64,000 bases of DNA, taken from Desulfonispora thiosulfatigenes DSM 11270 (GTDB lineage Bacteria > Bacillota > Peptococcia > Peptococcales > Desulfonisporaceae). The stretch covers positions 1 to 64,000 of the forward strand of contig NZ_FWWT01000012.1 in assembly GCF_900176035.1 (NCBI RefSeq). Direction: 5' to 3'. The translations under genes were made by a program, and so were the position numbers. The notes beneath the pieces were generated by a model. That model was not told the DNA's origin. It did no database searches and was given only the letters and a program-made list of their open reading frames with translations. Positions 63,832-64,000 of this stretch are shown here, piece by piece (within the stretch, counting starts at the first letter, position 1; every line of letters begins with the position of its first letter).

Positions 63832-64000
63832 TTATTGAGATACTGGTTTTTCTGTACCTAGAATTAAATAATCAAGTTCAGCTTTAGTTAATTTATTATA
63901 TTCTTTAGTTTGTGACAAGTAGAATACTATTCCTAAAGCTACCCAACCAACTAATGCGATCCAAGATTGAGTTGCCATAAATCCAGGGCTTCCTGGTACA
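63832..64000 (-). CDS. APC-superfamily permease paralogue (C-terminal part, runs off the window)
   Basis: The last 55 codons are visible: VPGSPGFMAT, WIALVGWVALGIVFYL, and AELDYLILGTEKPVSQ before the stop at 63834-63832. They match the C-terminus of the permease at 62025-63461 almost residue for residue, so the two are tandem duplicates. Confidence 0.93.
   Translation of the reverse strand, partial: VPGSPGFMATQSWIALVGWVALGIVFYLSQTKEYNKLTKAELDYLILGTEKPVSQ

Noticed and set aside
1-64000. tRNA genes and CRISPR arrays
   Set aside because: No cloverleaf with GGTTCGAA-type T-arm was seen apart from tmRNA, and no regularly spaced 25-40 bp repeats.

Overview
The window comes from a low-GC, probably anaerobic member of the Firmicutes (class Clostridia). 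The evidence is the 5' end of a Firmicutes-type 16S rRNA gene at the left edge, AT-rich intergenic DNA, strong GGAGG ribosome binding sites, pyruvate formate-lyase, a complete 1,4-dihydroxy-2-naphthoate (menaquinone precursor) gene set, and ZTP and c-di-GMP riboswitches in clostridial style. The genus cannot be fixed from the sequence alone. Most genes lie on the minus strand.

Layout. 1-560: start of an rRNA operon (minus strand, running off the left edge) with tandem near-consensus promoters. 0.6-3.8 kb: pflB-pflA behind a ZTP riboswitch. 3.8-10.5 kb: PepV-type dipeptidase, zinc-ribbon protein, purine-type amidohydrolase with an NCS2 permease, MATE and LysE exporters. 10.6-18.7 kb: menF-menD-menH-menB-menE-menC, with a divergent hotdog thioesterase that probably supplies the DHNA-CoA hydrolase step. 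18.7-30 kb: secreted phosphodiester glycosidase, c-di-GMP-riboswitch-controlled chemoreceptor, LuxR-type regulator, YeiH-type exporter, DMT exporter, NatAB-like ABC transporter. 29.8-35.3 kb: PLD-helicase-DUF3427 protein and a topoisomerase III gene whose only plausible start codon is ATA. 35.5-43.1 kb: cupin pair, two GntR-ABC operons and a DinJ-YafQ toxin-antitoxin pair between them. 43.2-50.4 kb: cell wall amidase, AI-2E transporter, diguanylate cyclase, TRAP transporter.

50.4-57.4 kb is an accessory patch. It has a decayed homing-endonuclease fragment, a two-component system flanked by direct repeats of about 85 bp, transposase debris, palindromes, small membrane proteins (one ending in a ribosomal L7/L12-like domain), a dead IS3-family element and an intact LAGLIDADG endonuclease gene. 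This patch abuts the 3' end of ssrA.

57.4-64 kb carries the ribosome-rescue locus rnr-smpB-ssrA, then an HD-domain protein, a hotdog thioesterase and two tandem APC permeases. The most striking feature is that ssrA (tmRNA) is interrupted in its T-loop by a group I intron of about 275 nt. Its P1 helix, splice-site U-G wobble and terminal G can be read directly. The intact LAGLIDADG gene lies outside the intron, convergent with ssrA and sharing its terminator, which suggests (but does not prove) an endonuclease working in trans on the ssrA site.

Functional links: the diguanylate cyclase (46-47 kb) makes the ligand sensed by the chemoreceptor riboswitch (23.2 kb); the ZTP switch ties pyruvate formate-lyase expression to folate/purine status; rnr, smpB and ssrA act together in trans-translation.
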